NCBI GenBank assembly: GCA_052390495.1
Contig: JBQTGW010000219.1
Coordinates: forward strand, 1 to 64,000
Source of the DNA: GCA-003244245 sp052390495
GTDB lineage: Bacteria > Actinomycetota > Actinomycetes > Mycobacteriales > Pseudonocardiaceae
Reading direction: 5' to 3'
DNA length: 64,000 nucleotides
This document shows, one piece after another, positions 1 to 8,279 of the stretch; position 1 is the first letter of the stretch; each line of letters opens with the position of its first letter. Position numbers and translations under genes: made by a program. Below the pieces are notes generated by a model. It made no database searches. It was not told the DNA's origin and saw only the letters and a program-made list of their open reading frames with translations.

Positions 1-1292
1 CGCGGAGCGGCAAGCTCCTTGCGCAGCAGCTCCGGCGCGTTGACCTTCACCACGATCTTCGAGTCGAAGTCCAGGCCGGCGTCAAGATCGAGGTATTCGT
101 GCGTCCGCCGGGCGAAGCAGTTGTGGGAGACCACGCCGTTCGCGATGAAGTCCCCGGTCCCGGTCGTGATGTCGTACATCGGCAGTTCCACACCAAGGTC
201 CTCGACCGAGACCACCTTCAGCCGGTGGTCGGCCACCATCCCGGCAATCGACCTCTTCAGACTGATCGCCGGGTCGACGGTGTGGAAGAAGCGGAGCTGC
301 TCACCGAGACCGCCGAGCAACCGGACACACCGCAGACGGTGGGGTCGATCAGAATCTTCGACGGTGCAGGCGAATCCGAAGCGAGCCAAGCAGGACACTA
401 CCGACTCGGTGATCTCCGAGTCGGCATCGACGATCCGGAGAATGCCGTCGGACCAGGTCCCCTCGGCGTCGAAGATCCCGGCCAGGAACCCCTTTTGCCA
501 GTGCTCACCTGGGCAGTCGGGCCAACTGATGATCTCAGTGATGGCCTCGAATCCGGCGCTCATCGCCTCGCGCATCCCCGACGCCCTTCGGGGTCCGCCA
601 GCAGGCTGGAGCGCCAGCTCACGGACGCGCACGCCGACGTCCGCGAAATAACGGCCAACCCTGCGCAGCGCCTGGCGATCCACCAACCCCAGCGCGACCC
701 GCGCGTCGCCGCGGACCATGCCGCAGAGGTAACCCCGCCGGTAGCCATCCGACTCCTGCGGTGGCGCGGCGAACCGCCCGGTGCCCACAAGCTGGTCACC
801 TATCGTCAGATACGGACGAGGGCCTGCCCCTGTCACATGCTTCCATCCCAGATCAGTAAGGAACCGATGATCACCGCTGGCCACCAGCTCCGTCCCGTCT
901 CCGAGCGTGACACGGTGGGCCCGCTTGACCGTCTTCCAATGGGCCAGCACCTCGGTGACCGCGTACCGCCGATCGCAGCCTTCCCCTGCGGTGCCGTAGA
1001 TCGCGTCGCCGACACGCACGCCCGCCAGCGGCGCGCTCCGCCCGTCCGCCATAAGGATCTGGGTGTCCCCTGGCAGGCAGTACCTGCACGCATGACTACA
1101 GCCCCGGTACGGGTTGAGCGTCCAGGAGAAGGGCACCCGGGAAGCACCAGGCACCTTGTTGATGATCGAGCGGGCCCGCACCTCATAGAACGTCATCCCA
1201 CGGAAATCCGGGGTGTCGAACGTCCGCGCCAAGACATCATCCACCCCGAATAGCGCGTCCTGGTCGGGCCGTGTCAGGTTGTCCCATCGCAC
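1..1292 (-). CDS. Rv2578c-family radical SAM protein with in-frame intein (3' end outside window)
   Basis: Read from the GTG at 1292 the protein begins VRWDNLTRPDQDALFG and reaches the radical SAM cluster motif CSHACRYC (CxxxCxxC), which binds the 4Fe-4S cluster that cleaves S-adenosylmethionine. An intein interrupts the motif directly before its third Cys. The host sequence then resumes as CFARRTHEYLDLDAGLDFDS and runs off the left edge. The exteins resemble mycobacterial Rv2578c, a protein distantly like spore photoproduct lyase and often annotated as DNA-damage related; its reaction is unknown. No good Shine-Dalgarno precedes the GTG, but the start matches the family N-terminus. A LexA-type box lies 13 nt upstream, so damage-inducible expression is likely. 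The frame continues to position 1 with no stop. Confidence 0.9.
   Translation of the reverse strand, partial: MRWDNLTRPDQDALFGVDDVLARTFDTPDFRGMTFYEVRARSIINKVPGASRVPFSWTLNPYRGCSHACRYCLPGDTQILMADGRSAPLAGVRVGDAIYGTAGEGCDRRYAVTEVLAHWKTVKRAHRVTLGDGTELVASGDHRFLTDLGWKHVTGAGPRPYLTIGDQLVGTGRFAAPPQESDGYRRGYLCGMVRGDARVALGLVDRQALRRVGRYFADVGVRVRELALQPAGGPRRASGMREAMSAGFEAITEIISWPDCPGEHWQKGFLAGIFDAEGTWSDGILRIVDADSEITESVVSCLARFGFACTVEDSDRPHRLRCVRLLGGLGEQLRFFHTVDPAISLKRSIAGMVADHRLKVVSVEDLGVELPMYDITTGTGDFIANGVVSHNCFARRTHEYLDLDAGLDFDSKIVVKVNAPELLRKELAAP
120..1079 (-). other. Intein with LAGLIDADG homing endonuclease (320 codons)
   Basis: The splicing block starts with Cys1 in CLPGDTQILMADGRSAPL (block A) and ends VVSHN, followed by the extein Cys (block G). 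Block B is seen as ELVASGDHRFLT. Two LAGLIDADG-type helices are visible, YLCGMVRGD and FLAGIFDAEG, so a DOD-class endonuclease domain is present. All terminal splicing residues (Cys1, penultimate His, terminal Asn, +1 Cys) are intact. Removal would join RY to CFARR and rebuild the CxxxCxxC iron-sulfur motif. An intein at this site is a recognised feature of some Rv2578c homologues. Length is typical for a full mini-intein plus endonuclease. Confidence 0.92.
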
Positions 1293-1304
1293 GAACGCAG
1301 GGTA

Positions 1305-1320
1305 TCGAACATGTGTTCGA
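1305..1320. promoter_or_regulatory. LexA (SOS) box, TCGAACATGTGTTCGA
   Basis: The site fits the Gram-positive/mycobacterial SOS consensus TCGAAC-N4-GTTCGA at every fixed position. It sits 13 nt before the GTG of the radical SAM gene and 40 nt before the divergent YibE/F ATG, so LexA bound here could repress either. Position so close to the radical SAM start suggests it overlaps that promoter. Confidence 0.85.
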
Positions 1321-1359
1321 TGCGCTAGCGGTACCCGAGCGGAGAGGAACACCCGACTG

Positions 1360-2607
1360 ATGAGTCGACCAGACCACCGGGCTGGCCGGCACCGCGACCG
1401 CGGGACCACCGAGCCAGCTGAGTCTGGACACGGCAATGGCCCCGTGGCACCGTCCTCCCGGCCGGTGAAGCTGCTGCTGGTCGCGGTGCTGGTGCCCTTC
1501 GCGCTGGCCACCCTGATCGGGATGGGGCTGACCTGGCCTGGTGCGGAGCCACCACGCAGTGGCGTCGATCTGGGGTTCGACCAACGACCTGCGTACGGCG
1601 AGGTCCTGGAGGTGGCGTCAGCTCCGTGCACGAGTAGCTCGGCCGAAACCGGCCAGGGCAATGGATGCATCGCGCTCACCGTGCGGCTCACCGACTCCGC
1701 AGGCACGACGATCCGGCAGGTGCAACCCGACGAGCCGAGTACGCCGCAGTTCACCGTCGGGGACAAGATCGTGCTCGAGTACAACGGCGGTGACCCCGGC
1801 GACGAGCTGTCCTACCAGGTCGTCGACTTCCAGCGGGGCGCTCCCTTGCTGTGGCTCGTGGCGCTGTTCGCCGTCGCGGTGCTGCTGCTGGGCCGGTGGA
1901 AGGGCCTCGCGTCGCTGGTCGCGCTTGGCTTCAGCTTCCTGGTCCTGGTGGTCTACCTGCTGCCGGCGATTCTGGGCGGCGCGAACCCGATGATCACCGG
2001 GGTGCTCGCGGCCAGCGTGATCATGTTCGGCACGCTGTACCTCTCCCACGGCTTCTCCGCGCAGACCTCGACGGCGGTGCTGGGCACCCTGCTCAGCCTC
2101 GTGCTGATCGTCGTGCTGGGCACCGCATTCGCCGCGACCTCCCGGCTGACCGGCCTGGATGCCGACACCGCGAACCTCATCGGGGTACTCGGCCATGGTA
2201 TCGACGCTCGCGGGGTGCTGCTCGCGGGGTTGATCATCGGCGCCCTGGGTGTGCTCGACGACGTCACGGTCACCCAGGCCAGCGCAGTATGGGAGCTACG
2301 CCGGGCCAACCCGGACTTGGGAGCCTGGGAACTTTACAGTTCCGCCCTGCGGATCGGACGCGACCACATCTCCTCGGCGGTGAACACCCTGATGCTGGTC
2401 TACGCCGGTGCCGCACTGCCGGTGCTGCTGGTCTTCTCGGTGTCCGGGCAGAACTTCGGCACTCTGATCACCGCGCAGAGCGTCGCGCAGGAAGTGGTGC
2501 GCACCCTGGTCGGCAGCATCGGGCTCGTCGCGGCCGTCCCGATCACCACCGCGATCGCCGCACTGGTGGCCCTTCGCGACACCATCGACCCCGCTACGCA
2601 GCGCTGA
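1360..2607 (+). CDS. YibE/F family integral membrane protein
   Basis: The protein has 415 residues. The ATG at 1360 is preceded by GGAGAGG at 1341, better than the upstream in-frame starts. The N-terminus is hydrophilic, a first membrane segment spans about residues 36-56, an extracytoplasmic domain follows to about 160, and then a run of hydrophobic segments fills the rest. The stretch GVLDDVTVTQASAVWELRRA is the characteristic YibE/F signature. Family function is not established; a transport role is usually assumed. It is divergent from the radical SAM gene and shares the intergenic LexA box, but I cannot tell whether LexA controls it. Confidence 0.85.
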   Translation: MSRPDHRAGRHRDRGTTEPAESGHGNGPVAPSSRPVKLLLVAVLVPFALATLIGMGLTWPGAEPPRSGVDLGFDQRPAYGEVLEVASAPCTSSSAETGQGNGCIALTVRLTDSAGTTIRQVQPDEPSTPQFTVGDKIVLEYNGGDPGDELSYQVVDFQRGAPLLWLVALFAVAVLLLGRWKGLASLVALGFSFLVLVVYLLPAILGGANPMITGVLAASVIMFGTLYLSHGFSAQTSTAVLGTLLSLVLIVVLGTAFAATSRLTGLDADTANLIGVLGHGIDARGVLLAGLIIGALGVLDDVTVTQASAVWELRRANPDLGAWELYSSALRIGRDHISSAVNTLMLVYAGAALPVLLVFSVSGQNFGTLITAQSVAQEVVRTLVGSIGLVAAVPITTAIAALVALRDTIDPATQR

Positions 2608-2693
2608 CGGATGCCTGGTGCCGACGAAGCGACGCACTGACTCATCGACCTCCATCGACGCGGGATCGAGTCAGACGGGGGTTGGTCGCCGAG

Positions 2694-3008
2694 TCAGCGG
2701 CTACTGGCCGACTCCTGCGCTACCCGACGAGCGATCTCCTCCACGTGCTCGACGGTGAGAACGGGGGCGCCACGACCGTGCACCCCCTGGCTCAACAACC
2801 GGCGAACCAGCGCCGAAATAGGGATCTGCTCAGCGGCCGCGCGCCGACGCAGCTGACCATCCAGCTCCCTGGTAATCCGCAGCGAGAGCGGCACATCCAG
2901 CGCGGCCGCGTTTTCAGCGGCTTCGATCTCGGCAGCCTCGGCCTCCTCGTCTGCGTACTCGTCCCGGATGGCGCGGACTTCGGCATCGATCGTGGCGTCG
3001 TCGGTCAT
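2694..3008 (-). CDS. Ribbon-helix-helix (CopG-like) antitoxin
   Basis: This 104-residue protein has an acidic N-terminal half and a segment PLSLRITRELDGQLRRRAAA followed by IPISALVRRLLSQG, the strand-helix-helix pattern of CopG/RHH DNA-binding antitoxins. Its ATG overlaps the stop of the upstream toxin-like gene by 4 nt, so the two are translationally coupled. Toxin-first order is that of BrnT-BrnA modules. In such modules the antitoxin neutralises the toxin and autoregulates the operon. Assignment rests on the RHH pattern and context. Confidence 0.65.
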   Translation of the reverse strand: MTDDATIDAEVRAIRDEYADEEAEAAEIEAAENAAALDVPLSLRITRELDGQLRRRAAAEQIPISALVRRLLSQGVHGRGAPVLTVEHVEEIARRVAQESASSR

Positions 3009-3316
3009 GGTCTGCCCTGCCCTTCATAGTCGCGGAGATCAGTTCCGCTGGTCTTCCACGCCGTCGCACCGGCGTGGGTTACCCCGGTGGCGATCACGGT
3101 GACGACAAACCCCGCGCTTGGCGAATAGCCGATGATCCGGATCGCGCCGCTGCGACTCTTGGGATCCGGGTCGCGCACGATCCGGCGAGGATCGGCGGCT
3201 GCTTCCAGAGTCCACTCGGGCTCGATGTTGGTCGCGCCGGGATACCTGTCGGCGCGGCGCCGGATGTACTCGGCGTCCACGTCGCGCCACCACAGATCAT
3301 CCACCACGTATCTCAT
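3005..3316 (-). CDS. Putative BrnT-like toxin
   Basis: The 103-residue protein (MRYVVDDLWWRDVDAEYIRR...) contains SGAIRIIGYSPSAGFVVTVI, resembling the beta-sheet core of BrnT/RelE-like RNase toxins, and ends with GATAWKTSGTDLRDYEGQ, a tail shared by a group of small actinobacterial proteins that databases often label hypothetical or, wrongly, transposase. It lies immediately upstream of an RHH protein with a 4-nt overlap, which supports a toxin-antitoxin pair. Catalytic residues cannot be assigned with confidence, so the RNase activity is inferred only. Confidence 0.5.
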   Translation of the reverse strand: MRYVVDDLWWRDVDAEYIRRRADRYPGATNIEPEWTLEAAADPRRIVRDPDPKSRSGAIRIIGYSPSAGFVVTVIATGVTHAGATAWKTSGTDLRDYEGQGRP

Positions 3317-3622
3317 TGTATCCCATTGTCTTACACCATCGGGTTCCTGGTGAAGGCTCGGGAGGGCGCTGGGCAGCGCGAGCCAGCCAGCTGGCTCGAC
3401 ACCCGGATGGGCAGCGCGAGAACCGCGACGGCAGAAACCACGATCGGATGATCACGTAACGAGCCGGGGGGAAACCGATTCGGATACCGCAGTTGCACTA
3501 CCGTCTGGCGCCGCTCGGCCCGGCGTCCCGAGCGATCTCTTGATTATGTACCGGACCACCAGTAATGTTCAGAACCCGGCAAAGTGCAAAATCGTGTGTG
3601 ACAACGATTCGGGGTGGTTTCG
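3317..3622. other. Intergenic stretch without a recognisable gene
   Basis: This 306-nt segment lies between the divergent toxin gene and the DUF6390 pseudogene. It must hold the toxin-antitoxin promoter near 3317-3360. I see no long codon-biased frame, RNA gene or strong hairpin in it. Confidence 0.5.
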
Positions 3623-4175
3623 ATGCATTCAACTCACGGTGATCACGGTGGGAGTGGTGACCGGCCGCAGGGCGCGTTGCTGTTCGCGCGTTACGCTTTT
3701 CCACCCAACGAGCTAGGCTATTGCGGCCCATCGGACAGTCAGCAGTTGCTGGAATACGGCGCGACGGGTGTCGTGGACCGCGGGTTGGCCGCGTTGGCGC
3801 GGCAATTCGACGGCGCTCAGCACGGACCGGATCGCAGGCAAGGCTCTGGAAGTCCTCGACCGCTGCCGCATCCGGTGGGGGAAGGTGGACGCCGTGGACG
3901 GCGACCAGGTGCTGCTGCGATCCCAGCCACTCACCTGGGATGGTAGGCACCTGGGATTGGGAGAACCCATCGCAGAGACCGCAAGGCGAGCGGTTGACGG
4001 CAGCGGCTTCGTCGACGGCCTTGCTCCCGGCGACTGGGTCTCGCTGCACTGGGACTGGGTATGCGACCGGCTCAGTCCGCGTCAGCTCGCGGATCTGCGT
4101 CGCTACTCACTGCACCAACTCCACATCACCAACCATGAGGTCACCCAGTCCGGACCGGCGACCGTGATGAACTAG
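3623..4175 (+). pseudogene. DUF6390 family protein, internally deleted and frameshifted
   Basis: The first frame (from ATG 3623) reads ALLFARYAFPPNELGYCGPS and LAALARQFDGA, the usual N-terminus of DUF6390 proteins. After about 3815 the homology moves to another frame: GKALEVLDRCRIRWGKVDAV, then SQPLTWDGRHL and APGDWVSLHWDWVCDRLS, the family C-terminus, ending at 4175. The family is about 230-240 residues; only about 50 N-terminal and 115 C-terminal residues remain, so roughly 70-80 residues are missing at the frame junction. A single deletion that also shifted the frame explains this. The function of the intact family is unknown. The pseudogene ends 1 nt before the stop of the convergent hydrolase gene. 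Confidence 0.75.
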
Positions 4176-4176
4176 G

Positions 4177-4866
4177 TCACAAGCCCCGGGGTGTGCCGGG
4201 AGCGGCCAAACCGTGCAGGAAAGGATTGCTGGCGCGCTCACGGCCGACGGTCGTCGTGGGGCCGTGACCGGGCAGCACGACGGTCTCGTCGTCGAGCACA
4301 AGGATCTTGTCCCGCAGCGAGGCGAGGATCTGCTCGTGGTCCCCACCCGGGAAGTCGGTACGGCCGATAGAACCGGCAAACAGGGTGTCACCGGAGACCA
4401 ACAGGCCCGCTCCCTGCTCGGTTGCCGACCGGAAGATCACCGAGCCGCGGGTATGACCCGGCGTGTGATCCACCGTAAGGGTCAGCCCAGCCAGCTCCAG
4501 GCAACTCCCGTCGTCCAAGGTGCGCACCTCGCGCGGCTCGCGTAACTCGACTCGGCCACCGAAGAACTGCCGCGCCTCGGTGGACAGCCCGCGCATGGGG
4601 TCGGACAGCAGCGCCCGGTCTTCAGGATGGATCCAGGCGGGGATGTCGTTGCCGTCGCAGACCGGGGCCACCGCGAAGATGTGGTCGAAGTGCCCGTGCG
4701 TGAGCAGCACCGCCACCGGAGCCAGCCGGTGCTCGCGCAACAGCTCGTCCAGGGGCTGCTCGGCCCCCTCCCCCGGGTCGACCACCACGCACGGGCCGCC
4801 GGCCTCGGCTGCGAGCACGAAGCAGTTCGCCTGGAAGGAGCCGGTCGGAAAACCTGCGACGAGCAC
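4177..4866 (-). CDS. MBL-fold metallo-hydrolase, glyoxalase II-like
   Basis: The 229-residue protein carries the metallo-beta-lactamase metal-binding motif LTHGHFDH (HxHxDH), a second ligand region DHTPGHTRGS, SGDTLFAGSIGRTD and a C-terminal VLPGHGP. This is the pattern of hydroxyacylglutathione hydrolase-like enzymes, cytosolic thioester hydrolases with a dinuclear metal site. It occupies the position of M. tuberculosis Rv2581c, next to a cyclophilin and relA. True substrate in a mycothiol-using actinomycete is unknown. The start at 4866 (MLVAGFPTGSFQANCFVLA) matches the family. Confidence 0.88.
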   Translation of the reverse strand: MLVAGFPTGSFQANCFVLAAEAGGPCVVVDPGEGAEQPLDELLREHRLAPVAVLLTHGHFDHIFAVAPVCDGNDIPAWIHPEDRALLSDPMRGLSTEARQFFGGRVELREPREVRTLDDGSCLELAGLTLTVDHTPGHTRGSVIFRSATEQGAGLLVSGDTLFAGSIGRTDFPGGDHEQILASLRDKILVLDDETVVLPGHGPTTTVGRERASNPFLHGLAAPGTPRGL

Positions 4867-4993
4867 GGTGATCCTTTCCGCTGCGGAGTGAAGACACCGC
4901 CAGCGTAAAACGCCTGCCGGGGTGCCCGACCATCAGACTCCCTGGTCGTCCACCTAGACTCGCGCCGATCACCGCCGAGCCACAGGAGTATGC

Positions 4994-5863
4994 GTGCCCA
5001 CGAACGAGCAGCGCCGCGAGGCCGCGAAGCGCAAACTCGACCGCCAGCTAGCCCGTCGCGCCAAGCGGGCCAAGCGCCGCCGGACGTTCGCGGTGCTCGG
5101 CAGCGTGGCGGCTGTGGTGCTCGTTGTCGGGGTCGTCGTAGGGATCAGCTTTCTCGGTGGCGAGGAGGAGAGCAGCACCGACGCGGTGCCGTCAGCGCTG
5201 CCGCTGCCGACCAGCGAGCCACTGGCGATTCCCACCGTGATCGCGCCGCCACCTGTCCGGCCGGAACCGCTCACCGCCCCGCCGGACTGCCAGTACCCAC
5301 CCAGCCCCCCACCAGCCACAGCAGCCAAACCGGTGACGCCGCCACCAGCAGGCCCCGTCCCGATCCAGGGAACTCAGCAAGCCACTTTGCAGACCTCCGA
5401 GGGCGCTGTTGAGCTCACCCTGGACCGGGCGCTCGCGCCGTGCACAGTGCACAGTTTCCTCAACCTCGCCCAGCAAGGCTTCTACAACGACAGCCCATGC
5501 CACCGGCTGGTCACCGGCCCGGGGCTACAGGTACTGCAATGCGGCGATCCCACGGGCCAAGGCAACGGCGGACCTGGATACACCATTCCCGATGAGGTAT
5601 TCCCAGAGCTGACCTATGGGCGCGGCTACGTCGCGATGGCCAATACCGGCCAACCGAACAGCGGCGGCAGCCAGTTCTTCCTGGTCTACGGCGACGCCCA
5701 GCTCCCACCGAGCTACACCGTATTCGCCACCATCTCCCCGGCGGGCCTGGAGATCATCGACGACATCGCCCGAGCAGGCAACGACGGATCCCTGGAACCC
5801 TCCCCCGGCGGCGGCAAACCCAACCGGCCGGTCACCATCACCTCAGTCGATATCCCCGCCTGA
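4994..5863 (+). CDS. Membrane-anchored peptidyl-prolyl cis-trans isomerase (cyclophilin type)
   Basis: The 289-residue protein starts at GTG 4994 behind AGGAG at 4983. A basic N-terminus (AKRAKRRR) precedes one membrane segment at about residues 32-54, then a Pro-rich linker to about 115, then a cyclophilin domain with VHSFLNLAQQGFYNDSPCHR and NSGGSQFFLVYGDAQLPPSY. It should catalyse proline isomerisation outside the membrane. Gene position equals M. tuberculosis ppiB (Rv2582). It converges with relA, with 11 nt between the two stops. Confidence 0.88.
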   Translation: MPTNEQRREAAKRKLDRQLARRAKRAKRRRTFAVLGSVAAVVLVVGVVVGISFLGGEEESSTDAVPSALPLPTSEPLAIPTVIAPPPVRPEPLTAPPDCQYPPSPPPATAAKPVTPPPAGPVPIQGTQQATLQTSEGAVELTLDRALAPCTVHSFLNLAQQGFYNDSPCHRLVTGPGLQVLQCGDPTGQGNGGPGYTIPDEVFPELTYGRGYVAMANTGQPNSGGSQFFLVYGDAQLPPSYTVFATISPAGLEIIDDIARAGNDGSLEPSPGGGKPNRPVTITSVDIPA

Positions 5864-5874
5864 CAGCTGGTATG

Positions 5875-8184
5875 TCAGTTGGATGAGGTGACGCGGTAGA
5901 CGTCGTAGACGCCTTCGATGTTGCGGACTGCGCGGAGGACGTGGCCGAGGTGCTTGGGATCACCCATTTCGAAGGCGAACCGGCTCACCGCGACCCGGTC
6001 GCGTGAGGTGGTCACCGATGCCGACAGGATGTTCACCCGCTCGTCAGCGAGCACCTTGGTGACATCGGACAGCAGCCGGTGGCGGTCCAGTGCCTCTACC
6101 TGAATCGAGACCAGGAAGACCGACGACGCCGAGGGCGCCCACTCCACCTCGCACAGCCGCTCGGGCTGGGCCCGCAGCGCTTCGGCGTTGGTGCAGTCGA
6201 CACGGTGCACACTGACCCCGCCGCCGCGGGTGACGAACCCCAGGGTCTCGTCACCGGGGACGGGGGTGCAGCAGCGAGCCAGCTTGGCGTAGACATCTCC
6301 GGCTCCGCGCACCAGCACTCCGGAGTCACCTGTGGTCTTGCGACGCTGGACGGTGGACGGGGTGGCTCGCTCGGCAAGTACCTCCTCGGCGCCCTCCTCC
6401 CCACCGAGCAGCGCGACCAGGCGCTGCACCACATGGCGCGCCGAGGCATGGTGCTCGCCTACCGCGGCGTACAGGGCGCTGACATCGGGGTACCGGAGCT
6501 CGCGGGACACCGCGACCATCGACTCGGCCGAGACCAGCCGCTGAACCGGGAGACCAACCCGCCGCAGTTCCTTCGCGATCGCGTCCTTGCCGAGCTCGAT
6601 CGCCTCCTCGCGACGCTCCTTGGCGAACCACTGCTTGATCTTGGCGCGAGCTCGTGGCGAAGCGACGAAGGAAAGCCAGTCCCGGCTGGGGCCTGCGCCC
6701 TCAGCCTTCGAGGTGAAGATCTCGACGACCTCGCCGTTCTCCAATTGTCGCTCCAGCGCGACGAGCCGTCCGTTGACCCGCGCCCCGATACAGCGATTAC
6801 CGACCTCGGTATGCACCGCATAGGCGAAGTCCACGGGGGTGCTGCCGGTCGGGAGGGTGATCACCTCACCCTTCGGCGTGAAGACGAAGATCTCGCGGGT
6901 AGCCAGGTCGTAGCGCAGCGACTCGAGGAACTCACCGGGATCGGCAGCCTCCCGCTGCCAGTCCAGGAGCTGGCGCATCCAGGCCATCTCGTCGACATCC
7001 ACGCCGCCGTTGTGGGTGCCGCGAGTCTCCTTGTACCGCCAGTGCGCGGCGATGCCGTACTCCGCGGTGCGGTGCATCTCACGGGTGCGGATCTGCACCT
7101 CAAGCGGTTTGCCGTCCGGCCCGATCACGGTGGTGTGCAGCGACTGGTAAACCCCGAACCGGGGCTGGGCGACGTAATCCTTGAACCGGCCGGGCATCGG
7201 CTGCCACACCGAGTGCACCACTCCGACCGCGGCGTAGCAATCACGCACATCGTCGACGAGGATCCGCACCCCGACGAGGTCGTGGATGTCGTCGAAATCG
7301 CGGGCGCGCACGATCATCTTCTGGTAGATCGAGTAGTAGTGCTTTGGCCTGCCCTCGACGGTGGCGGTGATCCGGGCGCCGACCAGCTGAGCCGATACCT
7401 CGTCGATCACGACCCGCAGGTAGGTGTCCCGCGAAGGGGCCCGATTGGCCACCAGCCGGACGATCTCGTCGTACTTCTTGGGATGCAGAATCGCGAAGGA
7501 AAGGTCCTCCAACTCCCACTTGATGGTGGCCATGCCGAGACGATGCGCCAGCGGGGCGAATACTTCGAGGGTCTCCTTGGCCTTGCGGGCCTGCTTCTCC
7601 GGCGGGAGGAAGCGCATAGTGCGCATGTTGTGCAGCCGGTCCGCCAGCTTGATCACCAACACCCGGGGGTCACGCGCCATCGCGATGACCATTTTACGGA
7701 TCGTCTCAGCCTCGGCTGCGGCGCCGAGCTTCACCTTGTCGATCTTGGTGACGCCATCGACGAGGTGCGCGACTTCGTCGCCGAAGTCGTCGGTCAGCCG
7801 GGACAGGGAATAGTCGGTGTCCTCGACGGTGTCGTGCAGCAACGCGGCCACCAGCGTGGTGGTGTCCATCCCCAGCTCGCCGAGAATCGTCGAGACCGCC
7901 AGTGGATGGGTGATGTAGGGATCACCGGATTTGCGCTGCTGATGAGAGTGCTTCTCCTCAGCCACGTCGTAGGCCCGTTGCAATAACGCCAGATCAGCCT
8001 TTGGATGCAACTCACGGTGGACCGCGACGAGCGGTTCGAGCACCTGCTTGACCGGGCCGGGCCGTTGTGCAGTGATCCGCCGCGCGAGCCGCGCCCGGAC
8101 CCGGCGGGTAGCCGACGGCCCTCGGACCTCCGCCGTATCAAGGTCCACCGGCGGCACAGCCACCTGCTGCAGGTCCTGACTCAA
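5875..8184 (-). CDS. relA: Bifunctional (p)ppGpp synthetase/hydrolase
   Basis: The 769-residue long RSH enzyme makes and degrades the alarmone (p)ppGpp. In order it shows an HD hydrolase domain with ALLHDTVEDTDYSL (near residue 115), a synthetase domain with AQPRFGVYQSLHTTVIGPDG and EYGIAAHWRYKE, a TGS domain (REIFVFTPKGEVITLPTGST), a zinc-finger-like region with ARCCTPVPGD, and a C-terminal ACT domain. I prefer the TTG at 8184 because AGGAGG ends 5 nt before it; the GTG at 8190 lies too close to that site. It follows apt on the same strand, as in mycobacteria. Confidence 0.95.
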   Translation of the reverse strand: MSQDLQQVAVPPVDLDTAEVRGPSATRRVRARLARRITAQRPGPVKQVLEPLVAVHRELHPKADLALLQRAYDVAEEKHSHQQRKSGDPYITHPLAVSTILGELGMDTTTLVAALLHDTVEDTDYSLSRLTDDFGDEVAHLVDGVTKIDKVKLGAAAEAETIRKMVIAMARDPRVLVIKLADRLHNMRTMRFLPPEKQARKAKETLEVFAPLAHRLGMATIKWELEDLSFAILHPKKYDEIVRLVANRAPSRDTYLRVVIDEVSAQLVGARITATVEGRPKHYYSIYQKMIVRARDFDDIHDLVGVRILVDDVRDCYAAVGVVHSVWQPMPGRFKDYVAQPRFGVYQSLHTTVIGPDGKPLEVQIRTREMHRTAEYGIAAHWRYKETRGTHNGGVDVDEMAWMRQLLDWQREAADPGEFLESLRYDLATREIFVFTPKGEVITLPTGSTPVDFAYAVHTEVGNRCIGARVNGRLVALERQLENGEVVEIFTSKAEGAGPSRDWLSFVASPRARAKIKQWFAKERREEAIELGKDAIAKELRRVGLPVQRLVSAESMVAVSRELRYPDVSALYAAVGEHHASARHVVQRLVALLGGEEGAEEVLAERATPSTVQRRKTTGDSGVLVRGAGDVYAKLARCCTPVPGDETLGFVTRGGGVSVHRVDCTNAEALRAQPERLCEVEWAPSASSVFLVSIQVEALDRHRLLSDVTKVLADERVNILSASVTTSRDRVAVSRFAFEMGDPKHLGHVLRAVRNIEGVYDVYRVTSSN

Positions 8185-8279
8185 CCACACCTCCTACCAC
8201 GTGATGCCCGAAGTGTTCAGCGTACCGCTGCGCCACTCCTGAACCGGCAACATCCGACCGACCTGGGAGTCTCGATCGG

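Noticed and set aside
3005..3316. Transposase fragment
   Set aside because: Relatives are sometimes labelled transposase, but there is no DDE motif, no inverted repeats, and the gene is coupled to an RHH protein.
6079..7986. 635-residue open frame antisense to relA
   Set aside because: It lies entirely across the conserved relA sequence on the other strand; its composition (Gly/Asp/His/Arg-rich) is that expected of a GC-rich shadow frame.
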